Under the pieces are notes generated by a model. The model had not been told where the DNA came from. It saw nothing but the letters and a program-made list of their open reading frames with translations, and searched no databases. This document shows, one piece after another, positions 26,421-36,032 of a stretch of 64,000 nt of DNA. Positions within the stretch are counted from its first letter, which is position 1. Every line of letters begins with the position of its first letter. The stretch is from the NCBI GenBank assembly GCA_028716365.1, contig JAQUPZ010000006.1, positions 186,001 to 250,000 of the forward strand, read 5' to 3'. This DNA comes from Kiritimatiellia bacterium (GTDB lineage Bacteria; Verrucomicrobiota; Kiritimatiellia; UBA8416; YA12-FULL-48-11). The position numbers and the translations under genes were made by a program.

Positions 26421-28052
26421 ATGATTATTATGCAAATATCAAGCTGTAATAAAAAGACGTCGTGGATTCTTGAATTGATTGTGTGGTTGGTTGTAGTCGT
26501 GTCCGTAGTGTCTTCTGCCGCGCCGGAATTGAGGTCCGATATCAATCATAATCCTTACGAGATTAAAATTGAACTAACGCCACTCAACGAAATTGACCGC
26601 CTGGTTTTCGCCCAGCTGCAGAAACTTGGAATTGAGCCGGCAAATATTTGTTCAGACGCCGTGTTTATCCGGCGTGCATATCTCGATGTACTCGGTACCC
26701 TGCCTACCGGGAAAGAGGCCATAGCATTCCTGAAAGATACGAGTTCCGGCAAAAGGGAGGCGTTAATAGATCAGCTGCTGAAACGGAACGAGTTCACGGA
26801 TTACTGGACAATGAAGTGGTGTGACGTGTTACGGGTCAAGGCGGAGTTTCCGATTAATCTCTGGCCAAACGCGACTCAAGCATATCACCGGTGGATTCAT
26901 ACTGCCATAGGCAATAACATGCCTTACGACCAGTTTGTCCGGGAATTACTCACTGCGAACGGCAGTAATTTTCGGGTCGGATCGGTCAATTTTTATCGTG
27001 CAATGCAGAGCAAGGAACCATTGGGCATTGCACAGATTGTGGCGCTGACTTTTATGGGGGAACGGGCCGAAAAGTGGCCAAAAGAAAGACTAACAGGTAT
27101 GGCTGGGTTCTTCTCGCAACTCAACTACAAAGCCACGCAGGAGTGGAAAGAGGAAATTGTATATTTTGATTCAAGTATGACCAATAAAGAAGGGGTTGTA
27201 ACGCGCTCCGCAGTTTTTCCTGATGGTACAGTCGTTCAGTTTTTACCCAACAAAGATCCGCGTGAATTATTTTCTGACTGGCTGATTTCACCGAAGAATC
27301 CATGGTTTGCACGTAATGTTGTCAACCGCGTCTGGGCGTGGTTGCTTGGACGTGGTATAATTCATGAGCCGGATGACATCCGGACAGATAATCCACCGAG
27401 CAATCCCGCGCTGTTGGCTTATCTCGAAAAAGAGCTGATCAACGCCAAATGGGATCTTAAACACATTTACCGGTTGATTCTGACATCACGTACCTACCAG
27501 CTTTCCTCGGTACCAAAGAGTAATAATCCTGCGGCTGAGGCAAATTTCGCGCGGTATCCGTTGCGTCGGGTGGAAGCTGAGGTATTAATTGATGCATTGA
27601 ACCAGATAACCGGAACTACGGAGAAATATACCAGCGCCGTTCCGGAGCCATTTACATTTATCCCCGACGACCAGCGCTCAATCGCATTGCCCGATGGCAG
27701 TATCACAAGTTCTTTCCTCGAGCAGTTTGGACGGCCGTCGCGCGATACGGGGCTGGAATCCGAACGTAATAATCGTGTTACAGCCGACCAGCGGTTACAT
27801 ATGTTAAATTCGAGTCACATCCAGCGCAAACTCGAACAAGGTCCTAAAATGCAGTATCTCTTGAAAAAAACATCTTCACCCCGCGAAGTGATAGGTGGAC
27901 TTTATCTGATGATTCTCTCGCGGCCTCCGACAGAAAAGGAACTGCAGGCTGTCCAGAAATACTCGCAAAGCAGTGGATTAAAAGGACGCGAGGCGGCAAT
28001 AGATCTGGCTTGGGCATTAATCAACAGTTCGGAATTTTTATATAGACATTAA
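26421..28052 (+). CDS. DUF1549/DUF1553 domain protein
   Basis: 543 residues with an N-terminal hydrophobic export segment (about 18-33). DUF1549 covers about 45-235: IDRLVFAQLQKLGIEPA, FIRRAYLDVLGTLPT, MPYDQFVRELLTANGSN. DUF1553 covers about 285-543: FARNVVNRVWAWLLGRGII, LILTSRTYQLS, YPLRRVEAEVLIDALNQITGT and the LYLMILSRPPTEKEL end. These proteins are large families in Planctomycetes, Verrucomicrobia and Lentisphaerota, nearly always next to a DUF1501 gene as here. The biochemical role is unknown. The spacer between the two domains is short compared with family members that carry a cytochrome or concanavalin insert. Confidence 0.88.
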   Translation: MIIMQISSCNKKTSWILELIVWLVVVVSVVSSAAPELRSDINHNPYEIKIELTPLNEIDRLVFAQLQKLGIEPANICSDAVFIRRAYLDVLGTLPTGKEAIAFLKDTSSGKREALIDQLLKRNEFTDYWTMKWCDVLRVKAEFPINLWPNATQAYHRWIHTAIGNNMPYDQFVRELLTANGSNFRVGSVNFYRAMQSKEPLGIAQIVALTFMGERAEKWPKERLTGMAGFFSQLNYKATQEWKEEIVYFDSSMTNKEGVVTRSAVFPDGTVVQFLPNKDPRELFSDWLISPKNPWFARNVVNRVWAWLLGRGIIHEPDDIRTDNPPSNPALLAYLEKELINAKWDLKHIYRLILTSRTYQLSSVPKSNNPAAEANFARYPLRRVEAEVLIDALNQITGTTEKYTSAVPEPFTFIPDDQRSIALPDGSITSSFLEQFGRPSRDTGLESERNNRVTADQRLHMLNSSHIQRKLEQGPKMQYLLKKTSSPREVIGGLYLMILSRPPTEKELQAVQKYSQSSGLKGREAAIDLAWALINSSEFLYRH

Positions 28053-28079
28053 AATGGAAAAGAAAGAGCAGGTGGAACA

Positions 28080-29438
28080 ATGAGTTTAAATCAAGATAAT
28101 CGGACAATGATAGGTATAAATGACTTACCTGTCACGCGCCGCGAAGCAATCCGCCGTACATTACTCGGTATGACAGGACTGATGTTGGCTGATCACCTGG
28201 TGCCATCAGTACAGGCCGTCACGCGGCCAGCTACCGCAAAGTCGGTCATTCAAATATGGATGTGGGGCGGACCACCTAATTTGGACACATTTGATCCCAA
28301 ACCGGAAGCGGGCAACGATTACTGTGGGCCGCTTACTAAACCGATTGAGACCAATGTATCCGGCATCAGGATTTGCGAGTTGCTGCCCGAACTGGCAAAA
28401 CAGGCCGACAAGTACTCCATTCTGCGTGGCATGACGCATGGAATAAACGGACACGAGACAGCGGCCTATCAGGTCCAGACCGGTCGAAAACCCGGAGACG
28501 GACAGGTTTATCCGGGTACTGGCGCGGTGGTCTCGTTTTTTAAGGGTTATGAGGCTGGTTACAAGGGACTGATTCCACCTTACATCGTGTTGACAGAATT
28601 ACAGGGCCGTTTTTCCGAGGCAGGTTTCCTCGGTTCGCGCGCCAAACCTTTCGCCACAGGCGGTGATCCATCACAGAATCCGTTTGTTGTCGAGGGTGTC
28701 GTGGCCAAAGGCATTACGGAAAAGCGGCAACGTGACCGGCGTGAATTACTCGATAACCTTAATACGCTGGCACAGGTTCAAAAAGAAGATCCGTCCTTGC
28801 AGGCCGCGGAAAAGTGTAAACAGCAGGCATACGACCTGATTCTGGGAGACGCCGGCAAGGTGTTCGATCTTTCACAGGAAAAGGATGCGATGCGTGATCA
28901 ATATGGCCGTACCACGTTTGGACAAGCCTGCCTGATGGCGAGGCGGCTGGTGGAAAAAGGTGTTCCATACGTCACAATCAACTATAAAGGTTGGGACACG
29001 CACAAACAGCACTTCCAGGCTATGCGCCGTAATCTTCCGATCTTGGACAAAGGTATGGCAATGCTGTTGAAGGATTTGTCAGATCGAGGTTTGCTTGGCA
29101 GTACCATCGTATGGTGGGGTGGAGAATTCGGGCGGACGCCCAAGGTACAGTGGGAACCGCCATGGAACGGGGGACGTGGCCATTATGGCAAGGCATTCTG
29201 TCATGTAGTCGCCGGCGGCGGTTTCAAGGGTGGTCGCGTTGTTGGTGCTACTAATGCGACTGGCGAAGAAGTAAAGGAACGCCCCATATATCCTCCTGAT
29301 CTGATCAGCAGTATGTACGAACTGCTTGGTATTGATACTAATGCGAAACTGCCGCATCCCCAGGGTTTGGATGTGCGGGTGATGGCTGCAAAGGCGGAAG
29401 GTATGGAAACGGCTGGACGATTGACCGAAATCATGTGA
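28080..29438 (+). CDS. DUF1501 protein with Tat-like signal
   Basis: 452 residues. The N-terminus VTRREAIRRTLLGMTGLMLADHL is a twin-arginine-like signal. The mature domain has the family hallmarks IQIWMWGGPPNLDTFDPKPEAG, HGINGHETAAYQVQTGR and STIVWWGGEFGRTPKVQ, placing it in the alkaline-phosphatase/sulfatase-like fold. AGGTGG lies before ATG 28080, 27 bases after the DUF1553 gene. It shares an operon with that gene and the PPC-domain gene. Substrate unknown. Confidence 0.9.
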   Translation: MSLNQDNRTMIGINDLPVTRREAIRRTLLGMTGLMLADHLVPSVQAVTRPATAKSVIQIWMWGGPPNLDTFDPKPEAGNDYCGPLTKPIETNVSGIRICELLPELAKQADKYSILRGMTHGINGHETAAYQVQTGRKPGDGQVYPGTGAVVSFFKGYEAGYKGLIPPYIVLTELQGRFSEAGFLGSRAKPFATGGDPSQNPFVVEGVVAKGITEKRQRDRRELLDNLNTLAQVQKEDPSLQAAEKCKQQAYDLILGDAGKVFDLSQEKDAMRDQYGRTTFGQACLMARRLVEKGVPYVTINYKGWDTHKQHFQAMRRNLPILDKGMAMLLKDLSDRGLLGSTIVWWGGEFGRTPKVQWEPPWNGGRGHYGKAFCHVVAGGGFKGGRVVGATNATGEEVKERPIYPPDLISSMYELLGIDTNAKLPHPQGLDVRVMAAKAEGMETAGRLTEIM

Positions 29439-29452
29439 GCAGGGAGTGTGTT

Positions 29453-31873
29453 ATGAAGTTATTCCGATGGCATACAGTGATCGGTTTGATGACGATACTG
29501 ACAGTCCTTCCGGTTACGCGAGCACAGCAAAAGCAAAATCAAAATGGCCCGCATATCGGTTACGTTTATCCTGCAGGCGGTAAAGCAGGCACGACGTTTG
29601 AGGTTGTCATCGGTGGACAGTTTCTGACTGGTCTTACAAATGTTTTTATTTCCGGCGGTGGTATTCAAGCCACTATTACCGACCTTATCCGGCCAATTAC
29701 AGGTAAGGAACTCAATGATTTGCGTATTAAAATGGACGAATTACTGGCAAGAAAAGCCGTGGTAAAAAACGATTTTAAAGCCTTGGAAAACTTCAGAAGT
29801 TTCAAAAATGCTAAAAGTATCAAAGATGACAAGAGCGACAATAAGAAGAACGATGCAACCGATGACAAGGAGATAGAAGAACTTAAAAAGAAATATGCCA
29901 ATGCAACCTGGACAGCTGAAGACGACAGATTGATAAACGAAGTTCGTAGAAAAATTTCCACCAATGTCAGACGGCCGGATAATCCTGCCATTTCCGAGAT
30001 CGCCACTGTTCAAGTTACGGTTGATCCGGACGCCAAATCGGGTGACCGCGAAGTAAGGTTGGGTACGCCGCAGGGTTTGACGAATCCAATGCTTTTTAAG
30101 GTTGGTCAAATGCCGGAGTTTTCTAAACCGGCTGTAAAGAATCTTAGATCGAAAATAACATTCAAGGAAGTACAGATGGGTCTGCAGTCCAAAATTGCCA
30201 AGGAGAAAGCAGAAGCAAAAATTACTTTACCAGTTGTAGTAAATGGCCAGATTATGCCTGGTGCGGTGGACCGTTTTCGTTTTACCGCGCGTAAGGGTAT
30301 GCGTCTTGTACTTGCATCCAGCGCTCGTGAGCTTATTCCTTATCTTGCCGACGCCGTACCCGGCTGGTTCCAGGCCACTCTCACACTCTATGATTCTTCC
30401 GGCAAGGAAGTGGCTTATGACGATGATTTTCGCTTCAATCCCGACCCGGTGCTCTATTATGAAATCCCGGATGACGGTGACTACGTTCTTGAAATCAAAG
30501 ATTCCATTTACCGCGGCCGTGAAGATTTTGTTTATCGTATAGTAATCAGCGAAATGCCTTTTATAACAAGTATTTTCCCGCTTGGTGGTCCGGCCAACGC
30601 TTCGACTATGATAGAATTAAAAGGCTGGAATCTTCCAGTTACCAGGATGACCGTCGATAATCATGATAAAACAGCAGGAATTTATCCGGTTTCTGTCCGC
30701 AAGGATGACTTGGTTTCCAACTTTGCTCCATTTGCTGTGGATAATCTCCCGGAGTGTGTCGAAAAAGAACCCAACAGTCAGCATCGAACTGCACAAACCC
30801 TGAATTTGCCGGTTATCGTGAACGGGAATATTGACCATCCGGACGACCGGGACTTCTTTAAATTTGAGGGTAAAGCTGGCGACGAGATTATCGCTGAAGT
30901 AAATGCGCGCCGTTTGAATTCGCCGCTCGATTCCAAGCTCGTTTTGAGTGACTCTCAAGGAAAAGAAATAGTATTCAATGATGATTGTGAAGACAAAGGC
31001 TCTGGTCTTGAGACTCATCATGCCGATTCCTGTTTACGTGCCAAACTGCCCGCGGATGGCACTTATTTTGTGGAAATTGTGGATACTCAGCATCAGGGTA
31101 GTCCGGAATATGCCTATCGTCTGCGTATCAGCGCGCCGCGTCCTGATTTTGTATTACGTGTTGTTCCCTCAAGTATCAATCTTCGAGCTGGCGGTACTGT
31201 ACCTGTTACGTTGTATGCCCTGCGTTATGACGGGTTTACCAATTCAATAACTGTCGCACTGAAAGACGCACCCAGCGGTTTCAGGTTAAGTGGTACTTCC
31301 ATATCGGCCACTCAGGACCAGGTGCGGATCACTCTGACAGCTCCACCGATGCCTCAGAAACAGCCGGTACAATTGAATATTGAAGGACGTGCAACAATCG
31401 ATGGCAACGTTGTGGTTCGTCCCGCCGTACCAGCAGAGGACATGATGCAGGCATTTGCCTATCGTCATCTTGTGCCTTCCAAGGAATTGCGCGTGGGTAT
31501 TGGCGGTCGTTTCCAGCAAAGGGGTGTTGTGAAAATTCTAAGTGAATTGCCGGTCAAACTGCCGGCTGGCGGTACAGTCGGCGTGAAGCTGAACATCCCC
31601 GAGAAAATACTGGTTGATAGAAAAGTTGCATTTGAACTGAGTGAACCACCTGCTGGTATTACCATCCAGAAGATTTTACCATCTGCCGCCAGTACGGAAA
31701 TTATACTGGCCAGCGAATCTGAGAAGGTCAAAACAGGCCAGAAAGGCAACCTGATCATTAAGGCTTCTGCAAAACGCAGTGGTACCCCGACAAAAAGCAA
31801 ATCGAAAACGAACAAACAGGATTCTCAGATGAGTACCCTGCCGGCAGTACCCTTTGAAATTGTTTCAAAATAA
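29453..31873 (+). CDS. Large secreted protein with pre-peptidase C-terminal (PPC) domains
   Basis: 806 residues from ATG 29453, with AGGGAG 6 bases upstream; a GTG at 29435 overlapping the previous stop is a weaker start. After a signal peptide, an IPT/TIG-like strand set (IGYVYPAGGKAGTTFEVVIGG) is interrupted by a highly charged, Lys/Asp-rich coiled-coil insert (about residues 95-165). Two PPC-type beta domains follow, each with a DxDxF-like strand (NGQIMPGAVDRFRFTARKG and NGNIDHPDDRDFFKFEGKAG). The C-terminal part has further immunoglobulin-like repeats and ends in a Lys/Ser-rich tail. It probably acts as a cell-surface or periplasmic partner of the DUF1553/DUF1501 pair. Confidence 0.82.
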   Translation: MKLFRWHTVIGLMTILTVLPVTRAQQKQNQNGPHIGYVYPAGGKAGTTFEVVIGGQFLTGLTNVFISGGGIQATITDLIRPITGKELNDLRIKMDELLARKAVVKNDFKALENFRSFKNAKSIKDDKSDNKKNDATDDKEIEELKKKYANATWTAEDDRLINEVRRKISTNVRRPDNPAISEIATVQVTVDPDAKSGDREVRLGTPQGLTNPMLFKVGQMPEFSKPAVKNLRSKITFKEVQMGLQSKIAKEKAEAKITLPVVVNGQIMPGAVDRFRFTARKGMRLVLASSARELIPYLADAVPGWFQATLTLYDSSGKEVAYDDDFRFNPDPVLYYEIPDDGDYVLEIKDSIYRGREDFVYRIVISEMPFITSIFPLGGPANASTMIELKGWNLPVTRMTVDNHDKTAGIYPVSVRKDDLVSNFAPFAVDNLPECVEKEPNSQHRTAQTLNLPVIVNGNIDHPDDRDFFKFEGKAGDEIIAEVNARRLNSPLDSKLVLSDSQGKEIVFNDDCEDKGSGLETHHADSCLRAKLPADGTYFVEIVDTQHQGSPEYAYRLRISAPRPDFVLRVVPSSINLRAGGTVPVTLYALRYDGFTNSITVALKDAPSGFRLSGTSISATQDQVRITLTAPPMPQKQPVQLNIEGRATIDGNVVVRPAVPAEDMMQAFAYRHLVPSKELRVGIGGRFQQRGVVKILSELPVKLPAGGTVGVKLNIPEKILVDRKVAFELSEPPAGITIQKILPSAASTEIILASESEKVKTGQKGNLIIKASAKRSGTPTKSKSKTNKQDSQMSTLPAVPFEIVSK

Positions 31874-31908
31874 CCTGCGGGACAGGTCGAATCACTTTGT
31901 TGGTTGTA

Positions 31909-32790
31909 TTATTTCGTGGCGTCTATAATACCACGAAAGTAACCGATTGATTCGGCAATACCGGCGAGCGGGTTGTCCATGTCCTTTTCATACTCCAGAC
32001 TGCACATACCGCTGTACTTGACCTTGCGGAGCATACGCACGAAGGAGGTTAAATCAATGATACCACGTGGCAGTTCGATGCCGCAGCCTTTCTTGTCGGG
32101 TGAAGTTATATTTTTAATGTGAATATCGTAGACACGATGGGCGTATTTCTCCATGTCCGCGATGGGATCTGCTCCGGTGCGCAGGTTATGACCGATATCG
32201 AGGCACATGCCAATACGTGAATCCAGATTCTTGATATAACTCATTATACACTCTGCATTGGCATAAGGTAGACCATCCGGGCCGTGATTGTGAATGGCAT
32301 ACTTGAAATCGTATTCCTTGACTTTACCTTCTATGTATTTAAGGAGTTCGGGCGACTCGGTCTTTTTCTTGTTAACTTCCTTATGCGGTACACCGACGAT
32401 TAATTTTACGCCAGCGCGTTTGGCGTAGGCAAATGCCTCGTCGACAGCCTGTTCGGAACCCATATAGATAGGTCCCACGGCATAACCGGTGACACCGGAG
32501 GCTTTACACTGTTCGTGGAATGCGACAATTTCTTCGTCCGTACTTTTCATGGGTAAATGGAAGTCTTTAATACACAGGTAATGCACATCCACTTTCTTCA
32601 ACATTTCAAGAGTTTGGTCGAGTTTGAATTTATAGAACGAGTAACCTGCGATACCGAGACGGAAGGTGTCTTGCGGGTTACCCGCTACGGCGGGTTGTTG
32701 GGCGTAGGATGTGCTTCCAAACAGTTTTGGCATACTGGCGGCAATCAGTCCGATACATGTTTTTTTGAAAAAAGAACGCCGTGTGGTCAT
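31909..32790 (-). CDS. Exported sugar phosphate isomerase/epimerase-like protein
   Basis: 293 residues with a twin-arginine signal (TTRRSFFKKTCIGLIAAS). The mature part is a xylose-isomerase-like TIM barrel: LGIAGYSFYKFKLDQTLEMLKKVDVHYLCIKDFHLP, FKYAIHNHGPDG, IGMCLDIGHNLRTGADP, VYDIHIKNIT and GMCSLEYEKDM, giving the His/Asp/Glu metal-ligand set of the family. Exported members are common in PVC genomes and probably act on free sugars. AAGGAG precedes the ATG. It converges with the PPC gene. Confidence 0.82.
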   Translation of the reverse strand: MTTRRSFFKKTCIGLIAASMPKLFGSTSYAQQPAVAGNPQDTFRLGIAGYSFYKFKLDQTLEMLKKVDVHYLCIKDFHLPMKSTDEEIVAFHEQCKASGVTGYAVGPIYMGSEQAVDEAFAYAKRAGVKLIVGVPHKEVNKKKTESPELLKYIEGKVKEYDFKYAIHNHGPDGLPYANAECIMSYIKNLDSRIGMCLDIGHNLRTGADPIADMEKYAHRVYDIHIKNITSPDKKGCGIELPRGIIDLTSFVRMLRKVKYSGMCSLEYEKDMDNPLAGIAESIGYFRGIIDATK

Positions 32791-32873
32791 GATTAATCTC
32801 CTTGTTATGGGGGAAAATTGTTAAACCTGTTATACTGTGAAGTCAACCTGATTGTTGCCGCTTTCGCAGAAGG

Positions 32874-33665
32874 TCATGCGTAACTATGGAGAGCGCTTGC
32901 GAGTTTCGGCAGAAGGTTTACCAGCAGGAATGTGGTTATCAGCGCCGCAAAGGCCAATATCTGGATTGTGACTGTATAAGGTTTTAACCTTGAATCGTTC
33001 CGGGAGTGAAAATAAGCCAGATATAATGTCCATGTTATCAGTGACCATGTTTCCTTGGAATCCCATGACCAGTAAACTCCCCATGCGGCTTCAGCCCAGA
33101 GCGCTCCTGAAAGCAGGCCAAAAGTCATAAATGGAAACGCAAGCCTCAGTATCTGGTAACCGGCGGAATAATACCGTGATGTTTCGGCCTGTTTGAGGAG
33201 TCTGGCGCGAATCAGTTGAACGATGGTCAGTACAAATGCCACTGTTGCCAGCGCATACGACAACATGTATGCGGTAACGTGCGGAATGAACCAGGGCGAT
33301 TGGAGTGCAGGGACACGACGCCATGCAACTTCCTTTTCCATAAATAATGAACCAACCAGAGGAATTCCCGAAGCGAAAACAAAATATACTGTCAGCCAGC
33401 CGAGATTGTACCAGCCTCGCAGGAGCAGGTAAACTGGCAGAAAGCATAACGACAAAACAACCATTACATGGCCCATACTGCCGAAAGGTGGATGCCCGCA
33501 GGCAATCCAGTTGGTTGCCATTACGCCAGCTGATATGAGCCATCCAAGAAAGGCCAACATGGCGCCGGCGGTGTTTTTCTTTGCCAGAAGAGCAACGAAG
33601 GCTGCCACGTAAATAGTAACGGCGGCAATCAGGAGGTATGTGACCAGCAAGCTAAACTGTGACAT
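32874..33665 (-). CDS. ccsA: Cytochrome c biogenesis protein CcsA (heme handling)
   Basis: System II cytochrome c maturation. 263 residues, about eight membrane spans, and the tryptophan-rich heme-binding WWD motif as AWGVYWSWDSKETWSLITW with flanking histidines (for example YLAYFHSRND and the earlier WFIPHVTAYMLSY). Its start overlaps the resB-like gene by 14 bases. It is the last gene of the tetrapyrrole operon, tying heme supply to cytochrome c assembly. Confidence 0.9.
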   Translation of the reverse strand: MSQFSLLVTYLLIAAVTIYVAAFVALLAKKNTAGAMLAFLGWLISAGVMATNWIACGHPPFGSMGHVMVVLSLCFLPVYLLLRGWYNLGWLTVYFVFASGIPLVGSLFMEKEVAWRRVPALQSPWFIPHVTAYMLSYALATVAFVLTIVQLIRARLLKQAETSRYYSAGYQILRLAFPFMTFGLLSGALWAEAAWGVYWSWDSKETWSLITWTLYLAYFHSRNDSRLKPYTVTIQILAFAALITTFLLVNLLPKLASALHSYA

Positions 33666-34329
33666 TATTATCCTCGTTTTTACGGAAACACATTATTGTG
33701 GTACCAATCATCAGCATGGCAATTCCTGCAAAGACAATATTTCTGCCCGGATCCTGTCTGGCGCTCAACACAACGTAGCGACGCGATTCAGTATCATACG
33801 ACATAAGGTAAAATCGCCATCCGGCATGTTCAACTGGATGGTTCACTGCAAGTTCATGGCTCAATGTTGAACTGTTCGCAGTGTTTATCCTTAATGAAGC
33901 CTGGAAATGTTTGGGTGTTGGGCTGGATTGTTTATCGGTTTGTTCGTAGAAATCGACTTGGAAGTTTGTAACAGCAATACCGAAATTCAGATCATAGGAA
34001 GAATTACCGTCACCGGTGGGTATCTGTTTGATTTCGTGGCTGCCACTGATGGGAAGGGCAAATTCACTTTTTTTTGCAGTAAGGAAACCGGTAAAAGCCC
34101 CGGCCAGAATCACAACTATTCCCAGGTGTGTCAGCTGGAAGCCGATCTTGCGCAAAGTGAGACCTCGTTTTTTCCAGCAGCACAGCAGAGATGAAACAAC
34201 AAGACTTGCCATCAGAAGAATGAAGAACGGTGTGTGAAATATGACAACTTGCATACCACCCTGAACCGGAAATACCCCTGACAGCATGAAAAACACCAGG
34301 AGAACGAATATTATAAATCCTGTAATCAT
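33652..34329 (-). CDS. resB: ResB-like cytochrome c biogenesis protein (short)
   Basis: 225 residues: two N-terminal spans (about 3-20 and 30-48), a third at about 66-84 beginning QLTHLGIVVILAGAFTGFL, a periplasmic beta-rich part with HPVEHAGWRFYLMSYDTES, and a C-terminal span (about 198-215). The HAGWRFYL-type segment is typical of ResB/Ccs1. It is much shorter than usual ResB (400 or more residues), so the periplasmic domain is reduced. It overlaps the chelatase stop by 4 bases and ccsA by 14, indicating tight coupling. Confidence 0.75.
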   Translation of the reverse strand: MITGFIIFVLLVFFMLSGVFPVQGGMQVVIFHTPFFILLMASLVVSSLLCCWKKRGLTLRKIGFQLTHLGIVVILAGAFTGFLTAKKSEFALPISGSHEIKQIPTGDGNSSYDLNFGIAVTNFQVDFYEQTDKQSSPTPKHFQASLRINTANSSTLSHELAVNHPVEHAGWRFYLMSYDTESRRYVVLSARQDPGRNIVFAGIAMLMIGTTIMCFRKNEDNNVTV

Positions 34330-34715
34330 AAATCCTGTTCTGATGCAATAGCAGCTATACCGTCAACTATTGCCTGTTGGACTGCGGGAAATTCGCCTAT
34401 TGCTTGACTTGTAATGATGTCTATTCCTGGAAACATTTTTTTTGACTTTTCTACAAGTGCCGGAACATCCTTGGCCACATGGCCGCGAGTGGATATGAAT
34501 ACTGGTATCACGACAAACTTTCGTATTCCTTCTGCAAAAAGGGTGCGAATTGCCTCGTCCAGGGTGGGGGATCCAAATTGAAGGCAGGCTGAAGCGATAC
34601 GGACATGTGGATTGCGGGCCATTACTTGTGCTTTCAATGTAAGGAAAGGTTCCATCCAGGAAGGATCTTTACTTCCATGAAGCAGTAAGATTGTGGCCTT
34701 GTTGTTTATTGTCAT
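34326..34715 (-). CDS. CbiX/SirB-type chelatase (sirohydrochlorin ferro-/cobaltochelatase)
   Basis: A 129-residue single-domain chelatase (CbiX short form). Motifs: LLLHGSKDPSW with the N-terminal metal His, and VVIPVFISTRGHVAKDVPALV with the second His. The class inserts iron into sirohydrochlorin (SirB) or cobalt (CbiX); metal choice cannot be read here. With the Met8 and CobA domains upstream the operon can make siroheme from uroporphyrinogen III, so iron is the likelier metal. 4-base overlaps with both hemL and the resB-like gene. Confidence 0.82.
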   Translation of the reverse strand: MTINNKATILLLHGSKDPSWMEPFLTLKAQVMARNPHVRIASACLQFGSPTLDEAIRTLFAEGIRKFVVIPVFISTRGHVAKDVPALVEKSKKMFPGIDIITSQAIGEFPAVQQAIVDGIAAIASEQDL

Positions 34716-35998
34716 TTTTTTGGCTTTATTTCTATCAGGACAGATCCTGCTTTTTCGATAAAGTCGATAATATCAGAATCTGTATGGGTGGCGGAAATGA
34801 ATCCAACCTCAAACTGTGAAGGCGGAAGATAAATTCCATTATCAAGCATTCCATGGAAGAAAGCCGCATACGTTTTGGTATCTGCCTTTTTTGCATCGGC
34901 AAGACTGGTCACCGGGCCATCGCAGAAGAAAGGTGTGAACATTCCGCCGATACAGGGACAAAACATTTTGATACCGGCTTTTCTGGCAGCCTGGGTGATT
35001 CCTTCTGCCAGTTTTTTGCCATGTTGAGCGATCGTCGGATATGGTTTCTCCTTCTTCAGGAGTTTCAGGGTTGCCAGGCCTGCGGCCACGGCGACAGGAT
35101 TACCGCTAAGCGTTCCGGCCTGGTATACTGAACCAAGCGGCGCAAGTATTCTCATGATGTCTGCTTTGCCGCCTATTGCACCGATAGGCATTCCTCCGCC
35201 AATTATTTTTCCAAGGCATGTAAGATCGGGTGTTATACCGATAACTCTTCCATATGTTGTAGGCGCGAGCCTGAATCCGGTTATCACTTCGTCGAAAATC
35301 AGCAATGATTTATTCCTGGCGGTTATGTCCCTGAGCCCCTGTAGAAATCCTGGAACAGTTTGAACAAGTCCCATATTGCCTGCAACTGGTTCAATTATTA
35401 CAGCGGCAATATCATTACCATGGCGTTTGAATACTTCTAAGACGGCATTCAAATCGTTGTAAGGGACAACGAAAGTTTCAGCCGCTGTTTCTTTTGAAAC
35501 TCCTGCGGAAGATGAGATCCCGCCGGTAAGGAGTCCACTGCCGGCCGAAACGAGCATGCTGTCCGTGTGCCCGTGATAACATCCCTCGAACTTTATGATT
35601 TTACGTCTGTTGGTAAATCCGCGGGCAATTCGAAGGGCTGTCATCACGGCTTCTGTACCGGAATTAACAAGTCTGATCATGTCAAGGCCAGGGACGAGAT
35701 CACACAGCAATTCTGCCATTTCAACTTCCCGGGGTGTATTTATTCCGAAACTGGTACCTTTTGAAGCAGTTTCCTGAATGGCTTCAACGACCTCTTTACG
35801 TGCGTGGCCCAGTATCAGCGGTCCCCATGAACCGCAATAGTCAACCAGTTCAGTACCCTCGGCAGTCTTGATCCTTGGTCCAGATCCGCTTACGATATAA
35901 ACAGGTGTTCCACCTACAGAGTTGAATGCCCTGACCGGACTGTTAACTCCGCCAGGAATGACCTTCTTTGCCCGTTCAAATAGCTTTTTGGATTTCAT
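34712..35998 (-). CDS. hemL: Glutamate-1-semialdehyde 2,1-aminomutase
   Basis: PLP enzyme converting glutamate-1-semialdehyde to 5-aminolevulinate. 428 residues, family length. Motifs: PGGVNSPVRAFNSVGGTPVYI at the start, FEGCYHGHTDSML, AAVIIEPVAGNMG, LIFDEVITGFR and CLGKIIGGGMPIGAIGG, whose Lys binds PLP. It follows hemB by 34 bases and overlaps the chelatase gene by 4 bases. Confidence 0.96.
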   Translation of the reverse strand: MKSKKLFERAKKVIPGGVNSPVRAFNSVGGTPVYIVSGSGPRIKTAEGTELVDYCGSWGPLILGHARKEVVEAIQETASKGTSFGINTPREVEMAELLCDLVPGLDMIRLVNSGTEAVMTALRIARGFTNRRKIIKFEGCYHGHTDSMLVSAGSGLLTGGISSSAGVSKETAAETFVVPYNDLNAVLEVFKRHGNDIAAVIIEPVAGNMGLVQTVPGFLQGLRDITARNKSLLIFDEVITGFRLAPTTYGRVIGITPDLTCLGKIIGGGMPIGAIGGKADIMRILAPLGSVYQAGTLSGNPVAVAAGLATLKLLKKEKPYPTIAQHGKKLAEGITQAARKAGIKMFCPCIGGMFTPFFCDGPVTSLADAKKADTKTYAAFFHGMLDNGIYLPPSQFEVGFISATHTDSDIIDFIEKAGSVLIEIKPKK

Positions 35999-36032
35999 TT
36001 CAGTTTAGTCAGTAAGTTACATCAGGACAAAT

